Part shown: positions 1-5,378 of the stretch, piece by piece
How positions within the stretch are numbered: position 1 is the first letter of the stretch
Layout: every line of letters begins with the position of its first letter
Source: Chloroflexota bacterium
GTDB lineage: Bacteria; Chloroflexota; Dehalococcoidia; UBA3495
Assembly: GCA_022576105.1 (NCBI GenBank)
Contig: JACZRM010000091.1
Location: 1-6,797, forward strand
DNA: 6,797 bases
Direction: 5' to 3'
Notes under the pieces: model-generated
Seen by the model: the letters and a program-made list of their open reading frames with translations, nothing else
Databases searched by the model: none
Told to the model about the DNA's origin: nothing
Position numbers and translations under genes: made by a program

Positions 1-48
1 GGGATCGGCCGGCTGATAGGCTACCTTTCTGTCCTCGAATAATTCCAT
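1..48 (-). CDS. 5' end of an unidentified protein, cut by the window edge
   Basis: Reading leftward from an ATG at 48, the frame is open for all 16 available codons and gives MELFEDRKVAYQPADP. A GGAG Shine-Dalgarno sequence lies 8 bases upstream of the ATG, which is why I accept this start. Another ATG at 62 runs into a stop after 13 codons and is not used. The start lies 58 bases downstream of the membrane-protein stop at 107 on the same strand, so the two could share a transcript. I do not recognise the family from 16 residues. No function is proposed. Confidence 0.5.
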   Translation of the reverse strand, partial: MELFEDRKVAYQPADP

Positions 49-106
49 CTGAAATGCTCCATCAATCCTGAAGGTTAGCTGACAACGTCATTGAGATTGA
101 GCCACA

Positions 107-1024
107 TTATGCAGCGGAGGATGCCGTCAAGGTTCCCGGCTCCGCCTCGCCATCCCGTGCCAGAACCGTCTGTCGCCCACCCAGCCAGAAGCCGCAAATC
201 CCCCACACCAAGGCCAGCGGCACCGCGGTGAAGGCAATTCCAGCCATGCTCAAGCCCAGCCAGCCCATGAGGAGATAAGACCACGCTCCGACCTGGTCAC
301 CCACTCGATAGACGAAGGTGTCGATAAGGCTCTTGGCCTTGTATTTGTCCTCACGACTCACCACGGTATAGAGGGTTTCCCGAGCCGGCCGCGCCACCGC
401 GAAATTGCCGGCCCGCCGAAGCACCTGAAAGACCACCAACACGGCCAGGATGGGAAAAAACCCCAGCGCTGCAAACCCGATCACGCACACGGCGGGCAGC
501 AGGGTCAAAGTCAGGGCCACTCCCAGCAGCCGGATCAGGCGGCCCGTCAGGAACATCTGTGTCAGGAGAGTCAACGCATTGACCACGAAGTCGATTCGGG
601 CGAAAAAAGCGGTTCGAACGGCCCGATCCGTGAAGGCCTGATCCACCAGATCGGCCTGCTCGAAATAGAGAAGGGTTGCCGCAATGGTATACAGCAACAT
701 ATAGGAGCAGATGCCCAGCAAATACCCGGACCGAAGGATGTGTGGAATGGCGGCCAGGATTCCTCCCCCAATAGGGGCTTCCTCACTGTCCTGTGTTCCG
801 GCTCGGGTGGCCGGGGCCGATCCAACCGAGTCTCCGGAAAGGCCACCCAGGCACTGCACCCCGATTTCCAGCAGTACGATGGAGACAATCAAAAGCTGTT
901 CCGGACCCAGGGTCTCGGCAAGTGTGGCTGTGATGCCGGCTCCCACCAGCCCGCCCAGCGTCCCTCCGGCCCCAATGAACCCGAACAGTCGCTTACTCTG
1001 GCTGGTCCGGAAAATGTCGGCCAT
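107..1024 (-). CDS. MFS / nucleotide (NTP/NDP) translocase-like membrane protein, N-terminally truncated
   Basis: This is an integral membrane transporter fragment of 305 residues if read from the ATG at 1024. It begins inside a conserved stretch, MADIFRTSQSKRLFGFIGAG. Further in, residues 212-247 contain RPARETLYTVVSREDKYKAK followed by a YRVGDQVGAW segment. That combination is what I associate with the MFS proteins related to ATP/ADP translocases. About seven to eight hydrophobic segments are visible (roughly 13-36, 42-61, 99-121, 142-161, 166-205 and 247-283), against about 12 in a full carrier. Some 100-130 N-terminal residues are therefore missing. The open frame continues to an ATG at 1159, but that extension is antisense to a deacylase remnant and looks non-native. 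No Shine-Dalgarno sequence precedes the ATG at 1024. Substrate is unknown. Probably non-functional if the break is real; an assembly join is the alternative. Confidence 0.75.
   Translation of the reverse strand: MADIFRTSQSKRLFGFIGAGGTLGGLVGAGITATLAETLGPEQLLIVSIVLLEIGVQCLGGLSGDSVGSAPATRAGTQDSEEAPIGGGILAAIPHILRSGYLLGICSYMLLYTIAATLLYFEQADLVDQAFTDRAVRTAFFARIDFVVNALTLLTQMFLTGRLIRLLGVALTLTLLPAVCVIGFAALGFFPILAVLVVFQVLRRAGNFAVARPARETLYTVVSREDKYKAKSLIDTFVYRVGDQVGAWSYLLMGWLGLSMAGIAFTAVPLALVWGICGFWLGGRQTVLARDGEAEPGTLTASSAA
1005..1024. other. Junction between two genes that both lack their 5' ends
   Basis: Family-like residues can be read on both strands across these 20 bases: VRKMSA on plus (deacylase) and MADIFRT on minus (membrane transporter). 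Left of it only the transporter makes sense, and right of it only the deacylase. The divergent orientation fits one deletion that removed both N-termini and the shared promoter region. The overlap would then be microhomology, or a chance compatibility of the two codings. Confidence 0.6.
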
Positions 1025-1247
1025 CCCGGCCCAGCGATTAGGGCTGAGCGACCGGGGCATCCTGCGCGATGGCATGAAGGCGGACATTGTCATGTTCGAC
1101 CCGCAGCGGGTTGCGGCCAAGGCGACCTTTGACGAACCCAAGCAGTACCCGGAGGGCATCGACTATGTGATGGTCAACGGCAAACTGGTCATCGACAATG
1201 GGGTGCACACTGGGGCCATGTCGGGGCGGGCGCTGCGGAGCCGATAA
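1005..1247 (+). pseudogene. C-terminal remnant of an N-acyl-D-amino-acid deacylase (amidohydrolase family)
   Basis: About 80 codons remain of a protein that is normally around 500-550 residues. They begin at VRKMSAIPAQRLGLSDRG and continue with LRDGMKADIVMFDP. A segment ATFDEPKQYPEGIDYVMVNG follows, then a GVHTGAMSGR tail and a TAA stop at 1245-1247. This is the usual end of D-aminoacylase-type metal-dependent hydrolases: the small beta domain that caps the (beta/alpha)8 barrel. The barrel, the metal-binding His/Asp/Cys residues and the start codon are all absent. The frame stays open back to 711, but residues before about 1005 are antisense to the transporter and do not resemble the family. 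I see no way for this piece to be active. The family hydrolyses N-acyl-D-amino acids and related cyclic or acylated compounds. Confidence 0.8.
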
Positions 1248-1282
1248 GGCGTTGTTGGCAACGCATTCTGACACCAGATAAA

Positions 1283-1310
1283 CGTTGGTGCTGAGCCGGT
1301 CGAAGGATGA
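1283..1310 (+). repeat. Dispersed intergenic repeat, copy 1
   Basis: This 28-bp unit matches positions 1400-1427 at 23 of 28 bases in the same orientation. The shared core is GTGCTGAGC, two variable bases, then GTCGAAG. I recall very similar short elements scattered between genes in many environmental bacteria; that is recollection, not a search. It lies 35 bases after the deacylase stop, in non-coding DNA. Confidence 0.6.
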
Positions 1311-1320
1311 ACAAATTGGA

Positions 1321-1388
1321 CCTCACCCCCGGCCCCTCTCCCATTTTGGGAGAGGGGTGGCCGAGTTGTAAACGAGGTCGAGGTGAGG
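1321..1388. repeat. Nested palindromic intergenic element
   Basis: An outer 7-bp stem pairs CCTCACC (1321-1327) with GGTGAGG (1382-1388). Inside it a perfect 10-bp stem pairs CCCCTCTCCC (1333-1342) with GGGAGAGGGG (1348-1357) across an ATTTT loop. The element lies between the two copies of the 28-bp repeat, in the gap between convergent genes. Its shape suggests a REP- or MITE-like element that folds in RNA or single-stranded DNA. No transposase gene lies in the window. Confidence 0.6.
1333..1357. terminator. Strong hairpin between convergent genes, possible two-way terminator
   Basis: The perfect 10-bp GC-rich stem with a 5-base loop lies between the deacylase remnant (plus) and the crotonase (minus). 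No T-run follows on either strand, so a classical intrinsic terminator is not shown. It may still slow polymerase or protect 3' ends of the minus-strand operon mRNA, whose last gene ends 96 bases away. Confidence 0.3.
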
Positions 1389-1399
1389 GAGTCAAACCC

Positions 1400-1427
1400 C
1401 GTTCGTGCTGAGCTTGTCGAAGTACGA
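1400..1427 (+). repeat. Dispersed intergenic repeat, copy 2
   Basis: This is the second copy of the 28-bp unit found at 1283-1310, with five differences. It is itself an imperfect palindrome: TCGTGCT near its start is largely complementary to AGTACGA near its end. It ends 25 bases from the crotonase stop codon. Confidence 0.6.
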
Positions 1428-1452
1428 GCAGCGCCGGAACCGGGCCCGGTGG

Positions 1453-2217
1453 CTACCGCCCCTTCCACACCGGCGCCCGCTTCTCGGCGAAGGCCTTGAC
1501 CCCTTCGGCGGCATCCTCGGTGTGCAAGATAACGTCGCGCTTGTTCTGAGCGTAGGCCACCCGCCGCTCCAGGTCCATGGACGCCCCCATCATGGACGAC
1601 TCTTTAATCGCAGCTATGGACAACGGCGCGTTGGCCACAAACTTCTGGGCGAATTCCACCGCGCGGGGCATCACTTCTTCCGGCGCGACTACGTGGTTGA
1701 CCAGCATCAATTCGTGGGCGCGTTTGGCGTCAATGAAGTCCCCGGTGAACAGTATTTCAAAGGCGATGTTCTTGGGCAGTATCTGGGCCAACAGGGCCGG
1801 GCCGCTCACCGAAGAGATTCCCCGCTTGACCTGGGGCCAGCCGAACTGGGCTTCGCTGGAAGCGATGCGGATGTCGCTGCCCAGGGCCAGACCGCAGCCT
1901 TGGGCCAGGCAGATGCCGTTGATCGCCGCGATAATTGGCTTCCAGATGTTGGCCTGCACCACATACAAATCGCCGGTGCTGGGGCCTTCATTGGCTCGGG
2001 CGCTGGCCATGGCGATCAGGTCGTGACCGGTGGAGAAGGCCCGGCCGTTGCCGGTAACGATGGCGCAGCGCACCTCCGGATTGTTCTTTACGTCCTGGAA
2101 CGAGTCCCACAGTATCTGGCGCATCTCCGGGTTGATGGCGTTCAATTTTTCCGGTCGGTTCAGGGTAATGTAGGCGATCCCATCCTTAATTTCATACAAT
2201 GCTTCTGGTTCTGGCAA
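1453..2217 (-). CDS. Crotonase-superfamily protein (enoyl-CoA hydratase/isomerase-like)
   Basis: At 254 residues it is the normal size for a single-domain cytoplasmic crotonase acting on acyl-CoA thioesters. Landmarks are LNRPEKLNAI (19-28), the first oxyanion-hole segment AFSTGHDL (60-67), the second at NGICLAQGCGLALGSD (100-115), and FGWPQVKRGI (125-134). By alignment from memory with rat crotonase, the two catalytic Glu residues (144 and 164) fall at G109 and Q130, so both are missing and simple hydratase activity is doubtful. Isomerase, decarboxylase or hydrolase chemistry is possible, as many family members lack these glutamates. The TTG start is set by a perfect AAGGAGGT sequence that overlaps the hicB stop 11 bases upstream. 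It is the last gene of the CoA-transferase and hicAB run. The link to the transferases suggests one acyl-CoA pathway; the substrate is unknown. Confidence 0.88.
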   Translation of the reverse strand: MPEPEALYEIKDGIAYITLNRPEKLNAINPEMRQILWDSFQDVKNNPEVRCAIVTGNGRAFSTGHDLIAMASARANEGPSTGDLYVVQANIWKPIIAAINGICLAQGCGLALGSDIRIASSEAQFGWPQVKRGISSVSGPALLAQILPKNIAFEILFTGDFIDAKRAHELMLVNHVVAPEEVMPRAVEFAQKFVANAPLSIAAIKESSMMGASMDLERRVAYAQNKRDVILHTEDAAEGVKAFAEKRAPVWKGR

Positions 2218-2222
2218 AGTGT

Positions 2223-2230
2223 ACCTCCTT
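2223..2230 (-). promoter_or_regulatory. Ribosome binding site of the crotonase, overlapping the hicB stop
   Basis: AAGGAGGT matches the anti-Shine-Dalgarno sequence at every base and ends 5 bases before the TTG start at 2217. Its first two A bases are the last two bases of the hicB TAA codon (2231-2229). Ribosomes finishing hicB therefore terminate on the crotonase binding site, which points to coupled translation and supports the unusual TTG start. Confidence 0.75.
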
Positions 2231-2462
2231 AGGATATGGCTTTCAGACTTACGTCAGCGTGGGCGACAATAAATTCCCCGTCGACCGGAATTTCATCTCC
2301 TTCTTCAAGAATACCTTCGATATGCAGGGCTATGGCTTCCGCGACGTTCCTCTGAGCCTCCTCAAAGGTGTCTCCCGCGGAAAAACATCCAGGCAACGCC
2401 GGCACCATGGTCCAGTAGCCCTGGTCGTTTGGCGACTTGGAAACCAACACTGTAAATCTCAT
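2229..2462 (-). CDS. hicB: HicB-type antitoxin
   Basis: HicB proteins bind and neutralise HicA mRNA-interferase toxins and usually repress their own promoter as a complex. The 77 residues carry the typical partial RNase H-like fold: YWTMVPALPGCFSAGDTFEE (16-35), then EAQRNVAEAIALHIEG (34-49) and EEGDEIP (53-59). The protein ends soon after this domain. The C-terminal helix-turn-helix or ribbon-helix-helix found in longer HicB proteins is absent, so DNA binding by this protein alone is not evident. The ATG at 2462 has AGGAGGA 7 bases upstream, overlapping the hicA stop. hicA comes first, 12 bases away, as is usual for this family. The gene lies inside an acyl-CoA operon instead of standing alone, so it may depend on that operon's promoter. 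Confidence 0.85.
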   Translation of the reverse strand: MRFTVLVSKSPNDQGYWTMVPALPGCFSAGDTFEEAQRNVAEAIALHIEGILEEGDEIPVDGEFIVAHADVSLKAIS

Positions 2463-2469
2463 ACATTGT

Positions 2470-2476
2470 TCCTCCT
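2470..2476 (-). promoter_or_regulatory. Ribosome binding site of hicB, overlapping the hicA stop
   Basis: AGGAGGA ends 7 bases before the ATG at 2462. Its first two bases are the AG of the hicA TAG stop (2477-2475). This is the same stop-inside-binding-site design seen between hicB and the crotonase, and it would link antitoxin synthesis to reading of the toxin gene. Confidence 0.7.
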
Positions 2477-2669
2477 ACAGAAGCTCAAAGAATCTTTCTC
2501 TGGAAATGCTAGCTTGAGCAAGTATGTTCAGTAGGGTTCTTCGGTCAATGTCACCCCGGCTGTGAACCGGCACCGTCACTCTGCCTGGTTTATTGTCATG
2601 TTTGAGTTGAAGATGTCCACCAGAACTTGCCACCTGCTGCCAACCGTCTCTTCGCAGTACCTGTATCAT
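2475..2669 (-). CDS. hicA: HicA-type mRNA interferase toxin, shortened at the N-terminus
   Basis: HicA toxins have a small double-stranded-RNA-binding-like fold and cut mRNA using one conserved His. The 64-residue frame from the ATG at 2669 shows LRRDGWQQVASSGGHLQLKH (5-24), PGRVTVPVH (28-36) and RRTLLNILAQASIS (43-56). The likely catalytic His is H19; the common GSH motif is GGH here. An in-frame TAA lies directly before the ATG. The codons before it (2705-2673) encode SRRLPSVTAR, which looks like a normal HicA N-terminus of the form 'RLPSVTAR-x-MIQVL'. The gene therefore seems to have gained a stop where a sense codon such as CAA or GAA stood. The ATG lacks a Shine-Dalgarno sequence at normal distance. 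Translation could restart at TAA-ATG and give a weaker or inactive toxin. A base error is the alternative. Confidence 0.8.
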   Translation of the reverse strand: MIQVLRRDGWQQVASSGGHLQLKHDNKPGRVTVPVHSRGDIDRRTLLNILAQASISRERFFELL

Positions 2670-2705
2670 TTACCGCGCAGTAACCGATGGAAGTCTCCTG
2701 CTCAA
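2670..2705 (-). other. Leftover 5' part of hicA, ending in an in-frame stop
   Basis: A TTG at 2705, with GAGGT 11 bases upstream, opens 11 codons (MSRRLPSVTAR) ending at TAA (2672-2670) in the same frame as hicA, and ATG follows immediately. The next in-frame stop upstream is at 2711-2709, so TTG is the only usable start. The residues match what I expect at the start of HicA proteins. Read this as the ancestral N-terminus cut off by a nonsense change, or as a short leader that feeds termination-reinitiation. Confidence 0.5.
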
Positions 2706-2735
2706 TGTTTAGATTGACCTCGATTCATGTTATTT

Positions 2736-4010
2736 TCAGATAATACGTGATCCGGTGGGCTTGGTGCCAATCACCCCGTCTTGCTCCAATTGAGCGATCT
2801 CAAGGTCGGTCATACCCAATAACTGGCTGTATATCTGGTGGTTGTGCTGCCCCAACGTGGGCGATGCCCAGTGTACCTGTCCCGGAGTCTCCGACATCCT
2901 CCAGGCAAATCCCGGGTACCATTTGGGCCCTACCTGCGGATGAGTAACCTGGTTGAAGGTATGCCGGTCCTTGTAGTGCGGGTTTTCCAGTAAATCCGGC
3001 CCCCGCAGCACCGGCCCGCTGGGGATACCCGACTGCTGTAGCTGGTCGACTATCGCAAACATTTCCCGATCGATGGTCCAGGCGCTGATAATTTGGTCCA
3101 GTTCGTCCTGGTTTTGAAGCCGGTCGGATACGGCTGTGAATCGGGCATCACCGGCCAGCCCGGGGTGACCGATGACCTGGGTCAACGCTTCCCATTCCTC
3201 GTGGGTTGTCGCCGCGATGGTTACCCATCGGTCTTCGCCCTGGCATCGGTAGCTGTTGTGCGGCGCAAAGTGGGGCGAGCGATTGCCCCGACGTTCCGGT
3301 TCCTCTCCGGTCATCTGGTAGGCCAGCAGATCGCCGCCGATTAACGCCACCGCCGATTCCTGCTGAGATACGTCAATGAACATTCCTTTACCGGTGCGTT
3401 TGCGGTAGCGCAGGGCCGCCAACACCACTCCGGCGGCATGGGAGCCGGTGATGGGGTCGCCGTGATTGATGCCCGACTTCATTGGGCCTTCGTCCCGGTA
3501 ACCGGTCATGTGGGCCATGCCGGAAAGCTGCTCCTGGCCGATGCCGTAGGCGACGTATCCCTGCCAGGGGCCGCTGTTGCCGAAGGCGGGCATGGAAACG
3601 TAAATTATATCCGGTCTGATCTGCTTCAATACTTCGTAGGTATAACCCAGCCGCTCTAAACTGCCCTGCCGGAAATTCTCCACCACCACGTCGCTGATGG
3701 ACACCAGCTGCTCAAACACGTTGCGCCCGGCCTCATGGGTCAGCTCCAGGGTGATACCGTACTTGCTCATGTGCAGGCAGTTGAACCATCCGTTGCGGTT
3801 CCACGGTTCTTCGCCCGGGTCAGCGTCGGGATAGGCGGCAATGCCCGGCGCCGGAGTTACCGGTCCCCGGTGGGAGTCATAAACCCGCAGCGACTCCATT
3901 TTTACCACCTCGGCTCCCATGTCGGCCAGCAGTTTGGTGCAGTAAGGCCCAGCCCAAATGCGGGAAAGGTCCAGGATGCGGTAATTCTTCAGGGGTTGGA
4001 CCGCGGCCAC
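2736..4010 (-). CDS. Class III CoA-transferase (CaiB/BaiF family), subunit with the catalytic Asp
   Basis: Family III enzymes move CoA between organic acids through a mixed anhydride on a conserved Asp and work as interlocked dimers in the cytoplasm. The 424 residues are of usual length. LKNYRILDLSRIWAGPYCTK (7-26) and LADMGAEVVKME (28-39) give the N-terminal CoA-binding fold. VVVENFRQGSLERLGYTYE (108-126) is typical. NHGDPITGSHAAG (182-194) carries the probable catalytic D185. GIPSGPVL (328-335) marks the C-terminal part. The GTG start directly follows the TAG of the upstream transferase with no base between, and AAGGAG lies 8 bases before it (4024-4019). This argues for coupled, equal production and a shared complex. 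Acid donor and acceptor cannot be told from sequence. Formyl-CoA-, carnitine- or succinyl-CoA-type specificity all remain open. Confidence 0.9.
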   Translation of the reverse strand: MAAVQPLKNYRILDLSRIWAGPYCTKLLADMGAEVVKMESLRVYDSHRGPVTPAPGIAAYPDADPGEEPWNRNGWFNCLHMSKYGITLELTHEAGRNVFEQLVSISDVVVENFRQGSLERLGYTYEVLKQIRPDIIYVSMPAFGNSGPWQGYVAYGIGQEQLSGMAHMTGYRDEGPMKSGINHGDPITGSHAAGVVLAALRYRKRTGKGMFIDVSQQESAVALIGGDLLAYQMTGEEPERRGNRSPHFAPHNSYRCQGEDRWVTIAATTHEEWEALTQVIGHPGLAGDARFTAVSDRLQNQDELDQIISAWTIDREMFAIVDQLQQSGIPSGPVLRGPDLLENPHYKDRHTFNQVTHPQVGPKWYPGFAWRMSETPGQVHWASPTLGQHNHQIYSQLLGMTDLEIAQLEQDGVIGTKPTGSRII

Positions 4011-5213
4011 CTAGATAACTCCTTGGGACTGCATGGTTTCCAAGTCTGCCTCCGAGTATCCCAGCCTGCCGCCCAAGACCTCCCGGTTATGCTCGCCCAG
4101 CAGCGGTGCTCGCCGGTAGACCCAGGTTTCAACCGGCGCGTGGGGGCTGATGGGAGGGCCGGGGTACTTGAGCTTCCCAGCTACCGGATGGTCCAACTCG
4201 ACAAAGTATTTCCGGGCTTCCAGTTGCTCCATCTCCAGTAAGTCCTGCATCGTCGAGACAAATGAGAACCCCAGACCGTGTTCCTGTCCGGCTTTGAAAA
4301 TGTCCACCTTCTCGTTATCCAGGAGCCAGGGCAGCATCAACGCGTCAACCTCGTCGGCGTAGAGCAGACGCCCTTGTCGGGAGGCGTATTTGGGGTCGGC
4401 CAGCTCTTCCCGCTCCATAATGTTGGCCACTTGCGGCCAGTTCTGGTCCGGCCCGGCAATGATACCCACGTAGCCATCGGCGCAGGGGTAGATGCCCCAG
4501 GCGGCGCGGCCGTATCCCCGGTTGCCCACCCGCGAATACTCTTGTCCCGAGTAGCTGTACTGCATCATGGCGTTTTCCAGCACATTGGTGGCGTACTCGG
4601 CAATGGACAGGTCAATCTGCTGTCCCACTCCGGTATCCTCGGCGTAGATCAGCCCGGTCATGCAGGCGACAAAGGCGTTCTGGCCAGCCCCAAGCTGGGC
4701 CAGCGGAGCGCCCTCCTTCAATGGTTCCTGCTCCGGCTCGCCGGTGATGTTCATCAGCCCCCCGGCGGCGTAGAGGTTCAATTCGGTGGCCTTCCAGTCA
4801 CGGTAGGGGCCGGTCTGCCCATAGTTGGAGATTGAGGTCATTACCAGGGCTGGGTTTTCTTTCTGTAAGTCCTGGTAGCTCAGACCCAAGCGCTCCATTA
4901 CGCCGGGGGCGAAATTCTCTACTAGAATGTCCGCCGATTTGACCAGCTTCAGCAGAATTTCCTGTCCCTGCTTGGATTTCAGGTCCAGGGTGACGCTCTG
5001 TTTCGATGTATTTAGATACAGGAACCAGGCGCCTGCTTCCAGATGGGAGTCTCCTTCGGAGAAGGGGCCAAAGTGCCGCATCGGATCGCCGCTGCCCGGC
5101 CGTTCGATTTTGACCACGTCAGCCCCCAGGGTGGCCAGCAGTTTGGTGCAATAGGGGCCGGAGAGATAGTGGGTAAGGTCAACAACCTTCACCCCTTCCA
5201 GAAGACCTGCCAT
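4011..5213 (-). CDS. Class III CoA-transferase (CaiB/BaiF family) homologue lacking the catalytic Asp
   Basis: This is a second full-length family member and the first gene of the minus-strand operon. Residues are numbered from the TTG at 5222 (403 residues). It shows GVKVVDLTHYLSGPYCTKLL (10-29), LGADVVKIERPGSGDPMR (32-49), LNTSKQSVTLDLKSKQG (70-86) and VENFAPGVMERLGLSY (101-116). Where the family normally has Asp in a GD-x-x-x-G context, this protein reads LAQLGAGQNAF, with Q176 in the Asp position. It may be a structural partner for the adjacent subunit that keeps D185. I recall two-subunit class III transferases such as BbsEF and SmtAB, which makes a heteromer reasonable. I prefer the ATG at 5213 (MAGLLEGVKV), which starts where family members usually do and has AGGA 12 bases upstream. 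The TTG at 5222 is only 3 bases from that AGGA. Confidence 0.88.
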   Translation of the reverse strand: MAGLLEGVKVVDLTHYLSGPYCTKLLATLGADVVKIERPGSGDPMRHFGPFSEGDSHLEAGAWFLYLNTSKQSVTLDLKSKQGQEILLKLVKSADILVENFAPGVMERLGLSYQDLQKENPALVMTSISNYGQTGPYRDWKATELNLYAAGGLMNITGEPEQEPLKEGAPLAQLGAGQNAFVACMTGLIYAEDTGVGQQIDLSIAEYATNVLENAMMQYSYSGQEYSRVGNRGYGRAAWGIYPCADGYVGIIAGPDQNWPQVANIMEREELADPKYASRQGRLLYADEVDALMLPWLLDNEKVDIFKAGQEHGLGFSFVSTMQDLLEMEQLEARKYFVELDHPVAGKLKYPGPPISPHAPVETWVYRRAPLLGEHNREVLGGRLGYSEADLETMQSQGVI

Positions 5214-5266
5214 GGTTAACAAAAGTCCTGATGATTGCGAGATACGTCGCGTCTAAATTCGTGGCT

Positions 5267-5295
5267 ATTGTGTCATTGGCCCTGGGGAATTACAA
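5267..5295 (-). promoter_or_regulatory. Candidate sigma-70 promoter for the CoA-transferase operon
   Basis: On the minus strand TTGTAA (5295-5290) and CACAAT (5272-5267) are 17 bases apart. Each matches its consensus hexamer at four of six positions. It would start transcription around 5260, some 45 bases before the first gene. The placement suits the operon, but the hexamers are only moderate. The rest of the 5214-5378 gap holds no gene. Confidence 0.3.
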
Positions 5296-5378
5296 GGGGT
5301 TGAACGTTCCGGCGGGGTCGTCCTGGGTGATAATTATCCGGTGCGGTAGGTGCGGCCACTTTTGAAGCCGCACGACGT

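Noticed and set aside
711..1004. Plus-strand frame leading into the deacylase remnant
   Set aside because: It is antisense to the transporter and rich in Pro/Ser without family similarity. Only the part after about 1005 is deacylase.
1025..1159. Minus-strand extension of the transporter to an ATG at 1159
   Set aside because: These 45 codons are exactly antisense to the deacylase remnant, lack transporter-like residues and have no clear ribosome binding site. The frame is open by chance.
1405..2232. 275-codon plus-strand open frame
   Set aside because: It lies opposite the crotonase, which has a full family signature and a perfect ribosome binding site. The plus frame is a shadow of its codon bias.
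2702..2728. Mini-frame of 8 codons (MNRGQSKH) between the transferase and hicA
   Set aside because: It has no ribosome binding site and its sequence is uninformative. The overlap of its TGA with the hicA-region TTG may be chance.
4278..4835. 185-codon plus-strand open frame
   Set aside because: It is antisense to the Asp-less CoA-transferase and has no recognisable domain. The same applies to the plus-strand frame at 3735-4241.
5306..5334. Possible plus-strand promoter with GATAAT at 5329-5334
   Set aside because: No acceptable -35 hexamer lies 16-18 bases upstream; the nearest TTGAAC is 23 bases away.
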